Origin: an uncultured bacterium
Lineage (GTDB): Bacteria; Cyanobacteriota; Vampirovibrionia; Gastranaerophilales; Gastranaerophilaceae
Assembly (NCBI GenBank): GCA_905216055.1
Contig: CAJMSH010000004.1
Location: 156,305-220,304, forward strand
Length of the DNA: 64,000 nt
Reading direction: 5' to 3'
Position 1 is the first letter of the stretch. The number at the start of each line of letters is the position of its first letter. This document shows, piece after piece, positions 52,724 through 61,973 of the stretch. The notes under the pieces were generated by a model. It did no database searches and was not told the origin of the DNA. It worked only from the letters and a program-made list of their open reading frames with translations. A program made the position numbers and the translations under genes.

Positions 52724-53197
52724 ATGCATACAGAAGAAAGAACATTTGTGGCTATTAAGCCTGACGGAGTTATCAGAGGTTGTGTAGGTGAGATTATCAG
52801 CCGTTTTGAAAAAAAAGGATATAAACTTATCGGCATGAAGATGCTTCAAGTTACAGAAGAAATCGCCGCAAAACATTATGAAGAACATATTAACAAACCA
52901 TTTTATCCAAGTCTTGTAAAATATATTACAAGTGGACCTATTGTTGCAATGGTTTTCCAAGGCTATAAAGCAGTTCAAGGTATCCGTCATCTATTAGGTG
53001 CAACTGATCCTTGCGAAGCTGATGTTGGTTCTATCAGAGCTGATTACGCTCAACTTAAGGAATACAATACAATCCACGGTTCTGACAGTGTTGAAAGTGC
53101 TGAAAGAGAAATTAATATCTACTTCAAGCCTGAAGAACTTTGCACTGATTACAAAAATATGATGGAAATTGTTACAGAGGATATTGATGCGAGATAA
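52724..53197 (+). CDS. ndk: Nucleoside-diphosphate kinase
   Basis: The enzyme transfers phosphate from ATP to nucleoside diphosphates. It has TFVAIKPDGVIRG, GYKLIGMKM, and the active-site His in YNTIHGSDSVESAEREI. The start is ATG 52724 after GGAGG; an upstream in-frame start at 52709 would put the Shine-Dalgarno inside the gene. The stop overlaps tgt by 11 bases. Confidence 0.95.
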   Translation: MHTEERTFVAIKPDGVIRGCVGEIISRFEKKGYKLIGMKMLQVTEEIAAKHYEEHINKPFYPSLVKYITSGPIVAMVFQGYKAVQGIRHLLGATDPCEADVGSIRADYAQLKEYNTIHGSDSVESAEREINIYFKPEELCTDYKNMMEIVTEDIDAR

Positions 53198-54311
53198 CGC
53201 TCACGAATATTTTAAATACGAATTAGTTCACGAATGTAAGCAGACAGGCGCAAGAGCCGGAATTTTGACTACTCCGCACGGAATGATTAAAACTCCGATT
53301 TTTATGCCTGTCGGAACTAATTCTGCTGTTAAAACTCTTACATCTGATCAAATCGCTGATACAGGTGCTCAAATTATGCTTTCAAATTCTTACCATTTGT
53401 ATTTGAGGGCAGGTAATAAGTTGATTAAACAGTTTGGCGGAATTCATGAATGGATGAATTGGCACAAACCTGTTTTGACAGATTCTGGCGGATTTCAGGT
53501 ATTTTCTTTGAGCCATTTGAATAAAATTTCAGAAGATGGTGTTGAATTCAGAGATCCCAAGGACGGTAAAAAACATTTTATAAACCCTGAAGTTTCTATG
53601 GAAATTCAGCAGGATATCGGTGCTGATATTATTATGGCGTTTGACCAGTGTGCACCTTTCCCTTGTGATTATGATACAGCTAAAAAAGCTATGGAGAGAA
53701 CTCATCGTTGGCTTGAAAGATGTTTTAAAGCTAAGACAAATCCTCGTCAGGCTCTTTTCCCAATTGTTCAGGGCGCTTTTTATGATGATTTAAGACGTGA
53801 AAGTGCTGCTGTTATATCTTCTTATGATGCTGTTGGATATGCAATCGGCGGGCTTAGTGTCGGTGAAACAAAGGATATAATGAATCATTTTGTTGAATTC
53901 ACAGCTCCATTGTTGCCGAATAACAAGCCAAGATATTTAATGGGGGTTGGTACTCCGGAAGATTTGTTGGACGGTATAAAACGCGGAATTGATATGTTTG
54001 ATTGTGTTTTGCCGACAAGAAATGCAAGACACGGATCTTTCTTTACTCCGAACGGAAAATCTAATATTAAAACAAAACAGTATTATGATGATGACAGACC
54101 TTTGGTTGAGGGTTGCAACTGTTATGCTTGTAAAAATCATTCAAGAGCATATATCAGACATCTTTGGAGATGTGGTGAATCGACTGCCGCAACATTATTG
54201 TCTATTCATAATATAAAATTCCTTGTTGATTTTTCTCAAAAATGTCGTGAAGCAATTTTGAATGACAGTTTTGGAGATTTTTATAACGAAAATTATAATA
54301 AATTGATTTAA
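53187..54311 (+). CDS. tgt: tRNA-guanine transglycosylase
   Basis: The enzyme swaps guanine 34 for the queuosine precursor in certain tRNAs. It has TPIFMPVGTNSAVK, the catalytic Asp region LTDSGGFQVFSL, GGLSVGE, and a nucleophile Asp in DMFDCVLPTRNARHG. The zinc site is CNCYACKNHSRAYIRHL. From ATG 53187 it has 374 residues, normal for the family. It overlaps ndk by 11 bases, so translation is coupled. No other queuosine genes are in the window. Confidence 0.96.
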   Translation: MRDNAHEYFKYELVHECKQTGARAGILTTPHGMIKTPIFMPVGTNSAVKTLTSDQIADTGAQIMLSNSYHLYLRAGNKLIKQFGGIHEWMNWHKPVLTDSGGFQVFSLSHLNKISEDGVEFRDPKDGKKHFINPEVSMEIQQDIGADIIMAFDQCAPFPCDYDTAKKAMERTHRWLERCFKAKTNPRQALFPIVQGAFYDDLRRESAAVISSYDAVGYAIGGLSVGETKDIMNHFVEFTAPLLPNNKPRYLMGVGTPEDLLDGIKRGIDMFDCVLPTRNARHGSFFTPNGKSNIKTKQYYDDDRPLVEGCNCYACKNHSRAYIRHLWRCGESTAATLLSIHNIKFLVDFSQKCREAILNDSFGDFYNENYNKLI

Positions 54312-54374
54312 AATTATCGATGTTGACTATTATTAAAAAATCATTATTTATATAGTAATAATGAGGATTTAATT

Positions 54375-54560
54375 ATGAGTGATATCGATAATTTTTTACA
54401 TGTAGAAAATCAAGCATCAAAATCTATTGACTTTGATGCTGATATTGATAAAGATTATGAAACCATGAGTATTGAGGACCCTCTTGTATGGTTATATTTG
54501 GATCGTAAAGAAGTTCCGGGGCTTATGAATAATGATTTTCTGGAATTTTTTACGATTTGA
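54375..54560 (+). CDS. Small acidic hypothetical protein
   Basis: This 61-residue protein is strongly acidic (many Asp and Glu in its first half) and has a hydrophobic VWLYLD patch near the end. A GAGGAT site precedes its ATG. No family is recognised. It converges with mutS and lies 63 bases after tgt. Confidence 0.5.
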   Translation: MSDIDNFLHVENQASKSIDFDADIDKDYETMSIEDPLVWLYLDRKEVPGLMNNDFLEFFTI

Positions 54561-54572
54561 GAAGTTCCAGTG

Positions 54573-57149
54573 TTATTTAAACAAATTTAATTGCGGAACA
54601 TCCACTGTCGGTGCGTCAGTAACCTTTTTACGGGTCGCAAGGTTGTTTGAATAATCCCTTTGCATTCTTGTCATTAATTCTTGTGAACGTTTTACAACTA
54701 CCGATGGCAAGCCTGCCATTTTGGCAACTTGAATACCATAACTTTTGCTTGCGCCACCTTGAACTATTTTACGTAAAAATTCGATTTCTCCGTTTTCTTC
54801 AGTAATTGTAATTCTATAATTCTTTATTTGAGGATATGTTTTTGTCATTACGTTCAATTCGTGGTAGTGTGTTGCAAATATACATCTTGCTTTTATCTTT
54901 GTTGCAATGTATTCTGCAACTGACCAGGCTATTGCAACGCCATCATAAGTGCTTGTACCTCTTCCGATTTCATCAAGCAAAATGAAGCTTCTTTCTGTCG
55001 CAGAATTTAAAATACAAGCTGTTTCAATCATCTCTACCATAAATGTAGATTGACCGAGCGTCAAATCGTCGGATGCACCAACTCTTGTGAATATCTTATC
55101 TATAAATCCGATTTTTGCATAATCAGCAGGAACCCAAGAGCCAATTTGTGCAAGAATTGCAATTAACGCATTTTGCCTCATATAAGTAGATTTACCAGCC
55201 ATGTTAGGGCCTGTAAGTATCATAAATTGAGTCGCATTAGTCGAATTACATTTTAATTCCAAATCATTTGCAACATATTCTCCGAGCGGGAGTATTTTTT
55301 CTAATACAGGATGACGTCCGTTTTTGACAATAAAATCGTCTGATTCATCAATAATCGGTTTGCAATAATTGTTCTCTGCCGCTGTTTGTGCCAATCCTGT
55401 ATAAACATCGCATTGTGCAATACAATCTGCAATTTCTCTAATTTTTGATACAAATTCTTTTGAATATTCTCTGAAATCGCAGAATAGTTTATATTCAAGT
55501 TCTGTTGATTTGAATTTTGCAGAAAGAACATCGTCTTCGTGCTTCTTTAATTCTTCTGTAATAAATCTTTCACCTGTTGTTAGGGTTTGTTTTCTTATAT
55601 AGCCTTCAGGGATTTGGTTAAGATATGAGTTTGAAATTTCTATAAAATATCCAAAAACTTTGTTAAAACCGATTTTCAAGGATTTGATGCCTGTTCTTTC
55701 TTTTTCGGTTTCTTCAAAATTCTTAAGCCAGGTTTCTCCGCCTGTCAAAAGTTCGCGGAAATAGTCAAGCTCTCCGGAAACTCCTTCTTTAATAATTCCG
55801 CCTTCTTTGATTAAGGCTGAGGCATTTTCAGCAATTGTTTTGTCTATCAAAGATGTGTATTCAGCGATTTCATCTCTATATTGTGCAACTTTTTCCATAG
55901 GATTAAATTCAAGATTTTCAGTTGCGTCTAATAGGTCAGGAAGTATCATCAATGAGGCTTTTAAGCTTAAAAAGTCTTTAGGATTTGCTGAACTGTTTGA
56001 CATTCTTGTTGCAAGTCTTTGAATATCGTAAATCTTTTCAAGCAAATTAGAAATATTAAGTCTGTCATCTGTTTTTTCAACAAGTTCTGTTATGCAATTT
56101 TGTCTTTTTAAGATATCATCTACACGTTTGAGCGGTTGGCAAACCCAGTTTTTGAGAAGTCTTGCCCCCATATTTGTTTTTGTTTTGTCTATTGCCCAAA
56201 GAAGTGAGCCGTATTTATTTTTATCTCTCAAAGTTTCTGTAAGCTCAAGATTTTTTCTTGTGCTTCCATCTAAAATCATGTATTCTGAAAGTTCATAAGG
56301 TTCAATTCTTTCAAATTTTGGAATATTATCTTTTAAAGTTTCCCAAACATAGGCAAGCAAAGCTCCTGCTGCTCTAAATCCGATTTTGTATCTGTTATAC
56401 CCAAAGGATTCCAAGCTGTTTGCCTGAAATACGGCTTTAAGATTGTTTTCAGCAAAGTTTGTTTCAAACACGTTTGAAGGAATTTTAGAACAATTGTAAA
56501 CCTTTGTTATTTCGTCCGGTAAATCAATCTTTTCATCAGGTACAATTTGAAACGGCATAATTTTTTGCTTGATAGAAGGTCCGACAACTTCTGCCGGCGA
56601 AATTCTTGTCAATTCTGCTAAGATAAGTTCATAAGGTGCTTGTGTTACTTTAAATTCTCCGGTTGAAATATCAGCGTATGAAAATCCCCATATATCGCTT
56701 TTTTCATCTTTAAATAATGCGCAAATATAGTTGTTTGAATTTTGTTGTAGGAAATCACTTTCAGTAAGCGTTCCTGATGTTACAATCCTTGTAACCCCTC
56801 TTTTAACAAGTCCTTTTGCAAACTTTGGATCTTCAAGTTGGTCGCAAATGATTACTTTGTAATTTTTTTGAACAAGTTTTTCAAGATAATTATTTAGAGC
56901 TTTTGCAGGAATCCCTGCAAGCGGAATTCTTCCAAACTTCCCTTGTTCCCTGCCTGTAAGAGTTAATTCAAGCTCTTTTGACATTGTAACTGCATCTTCA
57001 AAAAATGTTTCGTAAAAATCACCAAGTCTGTATAATAAAATTTTATCAGGATTTTGATGTTTAATTTTTAAATATTCCTGCATTGCAGGAGTAAGCTCCT
57101 CGACTTTAACATCCGCTGTATTGATAAGATTGATTTCATTATTTTTCAT
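54573..57149 (-). CDS. mutS: DNA mismatch repair protein MutS
   Basis: The protein recognises mismatches and starts repair. The mismatch-binding domain has RLGDFYETFFEDA with the conserved Phe-x-Glu; the middle has LELTETLRDKNKYGSLLWAID; the ATPase has TGPNMAGKSTYMRQ, FILLDEIGRGTSTYDG and IFATHYHEL. The start is ATG 57149 (MKNNEINLIN); the frame is open to 57290, but that stretch is not family sequence and overlaps the divergent gene. From there it has 858 residues, normal for MutS. No mutL is next to it. Confidence 0.96.
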   Translation of the reverse strand: MKNNEINLINTADVKVEELTPAMQEYLKIKHQNPDKILLYRLGDFYETFFEDAVTMSKELELTLTGREQGKFGRIPLAGIPAKALNNYLEKLVQKNYKVIICDQLEDPKFAKGLVKRGVTRIVTSGTLTESDFLQQNSNNYICALFKDEKSDIWGFSYADISTGEFKVTQAPYELILAELTRISPAEVVGPSIKQKIMPFQIVPDEKIDLPDEITKVYNCSKIPSNVFETNFAENNLKAVFQANSLESFGYNRYKIGFRAAGALLAYVWETLKDNIPKFERIEPYELSEYMILDGSTRKNLELTETLRDKNKYGSLLWAIDKTKTNMGARLLKNWVCQPLKRVDDILKRQNCITELVEKTDDRLNISNLLEKIYDIQRLATRMSNSSANPKDFLSLKASLMILPDLLDATENLEFNPMEKVAQYRDEIAEYTSLIDKTIAENASALIKEGGIIKEGVSGELDYFRELLTGGETWLKNFEETEKERTGIKSLKIGFNKVFGYFIEISNSYLNQIPEGYIRKQTLTTGERFITEELKKHEDDVLSAKFKSTELEYKLFCDFREYSKEFVSKIREIADCIAQCDVYTGLAQTAAENNYCKPIIDESDDFIVKNGRHPVLEKILPLGEYVANDLELKCNSTNATQFMILTGPNMAGKSTYMRQNALIAILAQIGSWVPADYAKIGFIDKIFTRVGASDDLTLGQSTFMVEMIETACILNSATERSFILLDEIGRGTSTYDGVAIAWSVAEYIATKIKARCIFATHYHELNVMTKTYPQIKNYRITITEENGEIEFLRKIVQGGASKSYGIQVAKMAGLPSVVVKRSQELMTRMQRDYSNNLATRKKVTDAPTVDVPQLNLFK

Positions 57150-57186
57150 AGTTATAATAATAGTATAACATGATAAGGATTTCAAC

Positions 57187-57786
57187 ATGGGTTGTTTAAA
57201 AAATGTAATACGTGCAATAATCATAACGCTTGCAGTTGTTGGTTTTTTGGCAATTGGCGGTAAGGATTTAATTTCAGGTTTAGTGAACAATTATTTACAT
57301 CCGTCAAAAGATACTGTAATGGAAAGAGCTCAAAAAGTCGGAGATTTTTCAAAGATTAATGATGAATTTGAAATTGAAAAAGCTGCAGGAATAATGGGTT
57401 ATAATGCCGTCGTTGCTGAACATAAAGCTTCCGGTCAAAAGATGCTTGTTGTCGATTCAGGCAATAAAAAGATTTTGACTGCAGAAGATATAAAATCAGA
57501 TAATGTAGAAGAAAAATTACATCGTGCACTTAATAAAATAAAATACCAAGCAATAACAGTTGATGATTTGAAGGTAACAAAACATGGAACAATGAGTTCT
57601 TACGGGAGTGAAATTCCTTACGTAAGATTTGAAGCACGAGTAAAAAAACTCCCAATAGGCGATATTGGCGGAATTATATCTGTTGCAAAGACAAAAGACG
57701 GTGAAGAGAGAATTTTGATATCCGCAAATGAAAAGGATAAATATTCGCAGTTGATTTCCAATGAATTTTTTAAGAAAATAAAATAG
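57187..57786 (+). CDS. Hypothetical membrane-anchored protein
   Basis: A membrane helix (about residues 7-25, VIRAIIITLAVVGFLAIGG) precedes a soluble alpha/beta domain of about 170 residues that I do not recognise. Its charge is balanced and it lacks cysteines beyond one near the N-terminus. AAGGAT precedes the ATG. It is divergent from mutS with 37 bases between starts and is followed directly by tRNA-Leu. Confidence 0.65.
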   Translation: MGCLKNVIRAIIITLAVVGFLAIGGKDLISGLVNNYLHPSKDTVMERAQKVGDFSKINDEFEIEKAAGIMGYNAVVAEHKASGQKMLVVDSGNKKILTAEDIKSDNVEEKLHRALNKIKYQAITVDDLKVTKHGTMSSYGSEIPYVRFEARVKKLPIGDIGGIISVAKTKDGEERILISANEKDKYSQLISNEFFKKIK

Positions 57787-57792
57787 ATAAAT

Positions 57793-57876
57793 GTCGGAGT
57801 GGTGGAATGGTAGACACGTACGTTTCAGGTGCGTATAGAGCAATCTGTGTGGGTTCAAGTCCCATCTCCGACACCA
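57793..57876 (+). tRNA. tRNA-Leu (CAG)
   Basis: The acceptor GTCGGAG pairs with CTCCGAC; the D arm has GGAATGGTAGACAC as in leucine tRNAs. The anticodon stem TACGT/GCGTA encloses TTCAGGT with anticodon CAG, and a short variable arm marks a class II tRNA. The T loop is GGTTCAAGTCC and the CCA is encoded at 57874-57876. Total length is 84 bases. Confidence 0.96.
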
Positions 57877-57877
57877 T

Positions 57878-57917
57878 AAAAAAGACGATAGCTTTTGTTA
57901 TCGTCTTTTTTATTTGC
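57878..57917 (+). terminator. Terminator after tRNA-Leu
   Basis: AAAAAAGACGATA pairs with TATCGTCTTTTTT around GCTTTTGT, ending in a T run. Confidence 0.85.
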
Positions 57918-57929
57918 ATATTGGTGTGG

Positions 57930-58085
57930 GCTTAAATCCGTGTTTGGGGTTCAGCGACCTGTGAGCAAAGTGCGAAGGAGTTTTGCAAAAAGAATAAAAT
58001 TCTTTGAAGCAAAATCCATAGACACGTTTAACGCGAACAGGTCAAGACAGCGGGAGCGAGCTGAGGCTGGAGTGTTTTTTATTTT
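57930..58085 (+). other. GC-richer, foldable stretch; possible ncRNA or dispersed element
   Basis: This 150-base stretch is visibly richer in G+C than its surroundings. It holds nested inverted repeats: GACCTGT (57956-57962) with ACAGGTC (58038-58044), GTTTTGC with GCAAAAT inside, and AAAGAAT with ATTCTTT at the centre. A second small stem (CAGC...GCTG) precedes a T run near 58075-58080. A 67-codon frame crosses it (57895-58098), but it starts inside the terminator. A structured RNA or a repeat fragment is possible; I cannot name a family. Confidence 0.35.
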
Positions 58086-58157
58086 TATAAACTTATAGCA
58101 AAAATTTTTGTGTTAAGTTTTTACTATTTTCATAATTTATTTAAAGGAAATAATATA

Positions 58158-58829
58158 ATGCAGATCTTAAATGTAAATAATAAATTTAATAATTCACAAT
58201 ACAATATAAACAAAAAATATAATAATATAAGTTTTGGAGCAAAAAAGTTTTATTCGGTTGAAGATATTATGAAAATATCTACAACATCTCCTCAAGAGGT
58301 TTCTGATGGACTTAGAAAACTTGTAAATAAAATAAAATTTTTAAATAAAATTTTAGGTGAAAATGATAAGACTATTAAACCAATTAATACAAAAATTGGG
58401 GATTCTGATATTTTTATTAATATGGACAAATCAATAAAAGGAAAAACTAAAATTAATATATTTACATATACGAAAGGACAGATATTTGATTACGATTCTA
58501 AAACAGATAAATATGTAAAAAGAGAACAAGTAAATTATATTAGACAATTCTTAGATATTATACTTTCTAATAAAGACGGAAGAATGTCCCATGGTACTAT
58601 CAGTACAATAGATGGTGGTTGGAAAACATTTGAAAGAAATTCAAAAACAGGAAAACGTTCTGCAGAAGGTGACTTTTTTAGATTAATTCCAAATATAAAT
58701 GAATGTAATGAAGAACAAAAAAATGTTTATGATTTTGGTTATGACCGAAATACATTAACTATTAAAAATATATTTTTAAAGCTGTTTTCTCAATTATCCC
58801 TCGTTAATTCTGATGTTAAATTAATATAA
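58158..58829 (+). CDS. Hypothetical protein with shared MQILNVNN N-terminus
   Basis: From ATG 58158 the protein starts MQILNVNNKFNNSQYN and soon has NISFGAKKFYS, the N-terminal motif shared with three other proteins here. The rest (about 190 residues) is Lys/Asn/Ile-rich, soluble and of no recognised family, with a TIDGGWKTFERN segment. The frame extends to 58110 but AAAGGA stands just before 58158. It is very AT-rich even for this genome. Confidence 0.65.
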   Translation: MQILNVNNKFNNSQYNINKKYNNISFGAKKFYSVEDIMKISTTSPQEVSDGLRKLVNKIKFLNKILGENDKTIKPINTKIGDSDIFINMDKSIKGKTKINIFTYTKGQIFDYDSKTDKYVKREQVNYIRQFLDIILSNKDGRMSHGTISTIDGGWKTFERNSKTGKRSAEGDFFRLIPNINECNEEQKNVYDFGYDRNTLTIKNIFLKLFSQLSLVNSDVKLI

Positions 58830-58840
58830 ATATTGACATA

Positions 58841-58869
58841 TTGAAATATTTTTAAATATTTGTTATAAT
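58841..58869 (+). promoter_or_regulatory. Sigma-70 promoter for a leaderless small gene
   Basis: TTGAAA (58841-58846), 17-base spacer, TATAAT (58864-58869), then six bases to the ATG at 58876. The expected transcript start coincides with the start codon. Confidence 0.65.
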
Positions 58870-58875
58870 AATAAT

Positions 58876-59097
58876 ATGGGTAATTATGATGAATTAGTGA
58901 GAATAGTTGACAAGGAAGTTATCACTGTAAAACAATTAAGAAACATTACAAATGATGAATTGGTCTCTCAAATTAGTGAAACAAAACCAGATCCAAAACG
59001 TAAAAATTATTTTAGATATGAAATTAAATTAACTAATGGAGAAATTTACTTTGTATTTGTGAAAAAACCGTGGTATATGATTCTGCGCGGTGAATAA
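58876..59097 (+). CDS. Small hypothetical protein, probably leaderless
   Basis: The 73-residue protein (MGNYDELVRIVDKEV...) is soluble, with a predicted helix followed by beta strands (YFRYEIKLTNGEIYFVFVKKPW). No family is recognised. There is no Shine-Dalgarno, but a well-formed promoter ends six bases before the ATG. It converges with ricT, 11 bases away. Confidence 0.6.
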   Translation: MGNYDELVRIVDKEVITVKQLRNITNDELVSQISETKPDPKRKNYFRYEIKLTNGEIYFVFVKKPWYMILRGE

Positions 59098-59108
59098 TAA
59101 ATCTTTCG

Positions 59109-60032
59109 CTATACGTTGCCGGTTGAACTGTTTTTGTCGTCTTCTAATTGTCTGATGTCAATATTATCATTGTCATCTGTATATGTATTTATTACAGGTA
59201 CATCAATTTCAACATTTACATCTGCATCAACCATTTCAATATCATTTTTAGAAAATTCTTTTGTTTTACCATCTTCCATTTTTACAGCTACTTTCCCACT
59301 CAAAAATTGAAGATAACAAACTTTGCCAAGTCCGTCAGGAGTCATTACTGATGAACCGACAGGTGGCATTCCTTTAGCTGCTTCAATGTAATTTGAATAT
59401 TCATAAGTTAGGCAGCATAAAAGTCTTCCACAAGTGCCTGAAATTTTACCTGGAGCAATCGGCATTCCCTGATCTTTTGCAAGTTTAACATTAATTGTTG
59501 CAAATTTCCTAAGGAAACTTGAGCAACAAAACGGTCTGCCACAAACCCCTGTACCTTCAAGAATAGAAGTTTCATCTCTCACACCTATGTGACGCAAATC
59601 TATTCTTACACGTGTAAAAACTTGGGTTAAATCTTTTAATAAGGCTCTGAAATCAACTCTTTCAGGTGCGGTATAATAAAATGTAATTTTTCTTCTGTCA
59701 AATGTAATTCTGCATTGAACAAGGTTCATCGTCAAATTATGTTGTTGAACTAATGCCTGACATTTAAAAAACGAAGTAACCTCTTCTTTTTTTATTTCTT
59801 CAAGAGTTTGAAGATCGCGTTGAGATAAGGTACGGATTACTTTAAACGGTTCAGGTTTGTTGTTGCTCTTTTCCCATAGCTTTGCAACTTTAGAATTGAC
59901 GATAAAGGCCTTTAGCGCTTCTTCACCTTTTTCGGTACGCACAAGAACCATTTGCCCGTCTTGTATATGAATTGTATCAGGTACATCAAGCGGGTAGAAT
60001 GTGTTTTTTAAATATTTAACGGCATATTTCAT
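59109..60032 (-). CDS. ricT: PSP1-domain protein RicT (YaaT)
   Basis: The protein has the PSP1 domain with HNLTMNLVQCRITFDRRKITFYYTAPERVDFRALLKDL and the clustered cysteines GVCGRPFCCSSF and GTCGRLLCCLTYE. In Bacillus RicT forms a Fe-S-bearing complex with RicA and RicF that acts with RNase Y on mRNA maturation. RNase Y is also in this window at 31204. The length of 307 is somewhat longer than usual because of an acidic C-terminal tail. The start lies one base after the gpsA stop. Confidence 0.88.
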   Translation of the reverse strand: MKYAVKYLKNTFYPLDVPDTIHIQDGQMVLVRTEKGEEALKAFIVNSKVAKLWEKSNNKPEPFKVIRTLSQRDLQTLEEIKKEEVTSFFKCQALVQQHNLTMNLVQCRITFDRRKITFYYTAPERVDFRALLKDLTQVFTRVRIDLRHIGVRDETSILEGTGVCGRPFCCSSFLRKFATINVKLAKDQGMPIAPGKISGTCGRLLCCLTYEYSNYIEAAKGMPPVGSSVMTPDGLGKVCYLQFLSGKVAVKMEDGKTKEFSKNDIEMVDADVNVEIDVPVINTYTDDNDNIDIRQLEDDKNSSTGNV

Positions 60033-60033
60033 C

Positions 60034-61035
60034 TTATACGTATCTTTCTTCTTCTTTGAGCTTTCTGTTCATTAGTTTTTCTAAAAGTGCTTGTGGGGTG
60101 ATATCTGTATAAACAGCTTCGTAAATTGCATTAGATACAGGTACTTCAATATTTAATTTCTTTGCAAGTTCGCAAATTGCTTTTGAAGTTTTGACCCCTT
60201 CTGCAACTGAGCCTAATTCTCTCAAAATATCATCAATTTTTTTACCTTTTGCAAGCATTGAGCCTACTGTGTAATTTCTTGACATCGGACTTGAACAAGT
60301 CGCAATTAAATCGCCCATTCCAGACAAACCGTATAAGGTTGATGGGTTTGCACCAAGATTTATGCTTACTCTAACGATTTCAGCCATTCCACGAGTTAAA
60401 AGTGTCCCTGCGCAGTTATCGCCAAGTCCCATTGTATGAGCGAAACCTGAAGCGATTGCAATTACGTTTTTCAATGAGCCGCCAAGCTCTACTCCTATTA
60501 CATCAGAATTTGTGTATAATCTGAATTTAGAAGGTACATTCATAGCTTTTTGTACAAATTCTGCGGTTTTTATATCTTCGCAAGCAACTGATGCTGCTGT
60601 CGGTAATCCTGCAAGAACTTCTTTTGCAAGTGTAGGCCCTGAAAGTATCGCAAGTCTTTGCTCAGGCAATACATCTTTTATAACTTCTGACATTCTCATA
60701 AGAGAAGGAACTTCAATACCTTTAGAAGCATTTACAAGAATTTGTTCTGATTTAATTCCTGCTTCTTTCAATTTTTCGCATACGTCACGAGTTCCTGATG
60801 TTGCAATAACAGAAAGAATAATATCTGCATCAGATATAGCAGCTTTCATGTCAGATGTTATTTCTACTTTTTTATCAAGTTGTACTTCAAGCGGTTTTGA
60901 AGTATGTTTGTTTATTCTTAAATCATCTGAAATATCCTGTTCACGAGCCCAAACAGTTACGTTTTCAAAATTATTTGTCAAAAGCCAGGCTAATGTTAAC
61001 CCCCAGCATCCTGCTCCAAGTACTGTTAATTTCAT
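60034..61035 (-). CDS. gpsA: Glycerol-3-phosphate dehydrogenase (NAD(P)+)
   Basis: The enzyme makes sn-glycerol 3-phosphate for phospholipids. It has the nucleotide fold LGAGCWGLTLAWLL, ASKGIEV, LSGPTLAKEV, the catalytic Lys in GSLKNVIAIASGFAHTMGLGDN, and GLSGMGDLIATCSS. The length of 333 residues is normal. GGAGAG precedes the ATG. It lies between murQ (16 bases upstream) and ricT (one base), so they share a transcript. Confidence 0.95.
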   Translation of the reverse strand: MKLTVLGAGCWGLTLAWLLTNNFENVTVWAREQDISDDLRINKHTSKPLEVQLDKKVEITSDMKAAISDADIILSVIATSGTRDVCEKLKEAGIKSEQILVNASKGIEVPSLMRMSEVIKDVLPEQRLAILSGPTLAKEVLAGLPTAASVACEDIKTAEFVQKAMNVPSKFRLYTNSDVIGVELGGSLKNVIAIASGFAHTMGLGDNCAGTLLTRGMAEIVRVSINLGANPSTLYGLSGMGDLIATCSSPMSRNYTVGSMLAKGKKIDDILRELGSVAEGVKTSKAICELAKKLNIEVPVSNAIYEAVYTDITPQALLEKLMNRKLKEEERYV

Positions 61036-61051
61036 GTCTTTTAACTCTCCT

Positions 61052-61945
61052 CTATACTGTTTGACGTGCGTTAAGGAGTTTTCTCAGTACGCCGCCATAT
61101 TTTTTTAATTCCAATCTTGCTTGATCAATATCAAGTTTCATCATAATTGAAATTATTGCTGTTTTTATTTCCCAATTGCTTTTCATCAATGTAGCTAGAG
61201 CTTCACTATGAGAAACATTTGCAATTTGTGCAACAATTCTTATTGCTCTGTCTTTTAACTTTTCGTTAACAGGTTGCAAGTCAATCATAAAGTTTTCATA
61301 AGTTTTGCCGATTTTAATCATTGCACCTGTTGATAACATATTTAAAATCATTTTTTGAGCAGTTCCTGCTTTCAATCTTGATGAACCTGCAATAACTTCA
61401 GGACCAACTTCAGCGCAAATAACAATTCCTGCTTCTTCTGCTATTCTGCCTTTAGAGTTACAAGTAACACCGATAGTTTTACAGTTGACTTCTTCTGCGC
61501 GTTTTAAAACGCCCATTAAATATTTAGGATTTCCGCTTGCTGAAATTACAACAGCTACGTCTTTTTCATTTAAAATTTTAGCATCTTCATAACCAAGATC
61601 AGGGTTATCTTCGGCACCTTCTACTGAATGTCTGATAGCTCTATCTCCACCGCTGATAAAACCTTGTACCATATCATGCGGAACGCTGAATGTCGGAGGG
61701 CATTCAGATGCATCCAAAATCCCAAGTCTGCCTGATGTTCCTGCACCAAAATAAATTAATCGTCCGCCTTTTAAAAATTGTTTTGCGATTAAATCAATTG
61801 CTTGAGCGATATGTTCCTGTTCTTCTTCTACGGCAAGTGCAACGAGCTTATCTTCCTCGTTCATTTTTCTCACGATTTCAATAGTTGGTAGAATATCAAT
61901 ATCCTTTGTATTCTCGTTTCTGTACTCTGTAATAATGTCAGACAT
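61052..61945 (-). CDS. murQ: N-acetylmuramic acid 6-phosphate etherase
   Basis: The enzyme splits MurNAc 6-phosphate into GlcNAc 6-phosphate and lactate during cell-wall recycling. It has the SIS domain with GAGTSGRLGILDASECPPTF, AIRHSVEGAEDN and VISASGNPKYLMGVL, and GSSRLKAGTAQKMILNMLS. At 297 residues it is full length. The NagA-like gene at 23835 could act on its product. AAGGGG precedes the ATG. Confidence 0.95.
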   Translation of the reverse strand: MSDIITEYRNENTKDIDILPTIEIVRKMNEEDKLVALAVEEEQEHIAQAIDLIAKQFLKGGRLIYFGAGTSGRLGILDASECPPTFSVPHDMVQGFISGGDRAIRHSVEGAEDNPDLGYEDAKILNEKDVAVVISASGNPKYLMGVLKRAEEVNCKTIGVTCNSKGRIAEEAGIVICAEVGPEVIAGSSRLKAGTAQKMILNMLSTGAMIKIGKTYENFMIDLQPVNEKLKDRAIRIVAQIANVSHSEALATLMKSNWEIKTAIISIMMKLDIDQARLELKKYGGVLRKLLNARQTV

Positions 61946-61973
61946 CTTTTTTTACCCCTTATATAAATAAACA

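Noticed and set aside
57150..57290. N-terminal extension of mutS
   Set aside because: It overlaps the start of the divergent gene at 57187 and is not MutS sequence.
57895..58098. 67-codon frame downstream of tRNA-Leu
   Set aside because: It starts inside the tRNA terminator hairpin, has no ribosome site, and its content is explained by the foldable GC-richer stretch.
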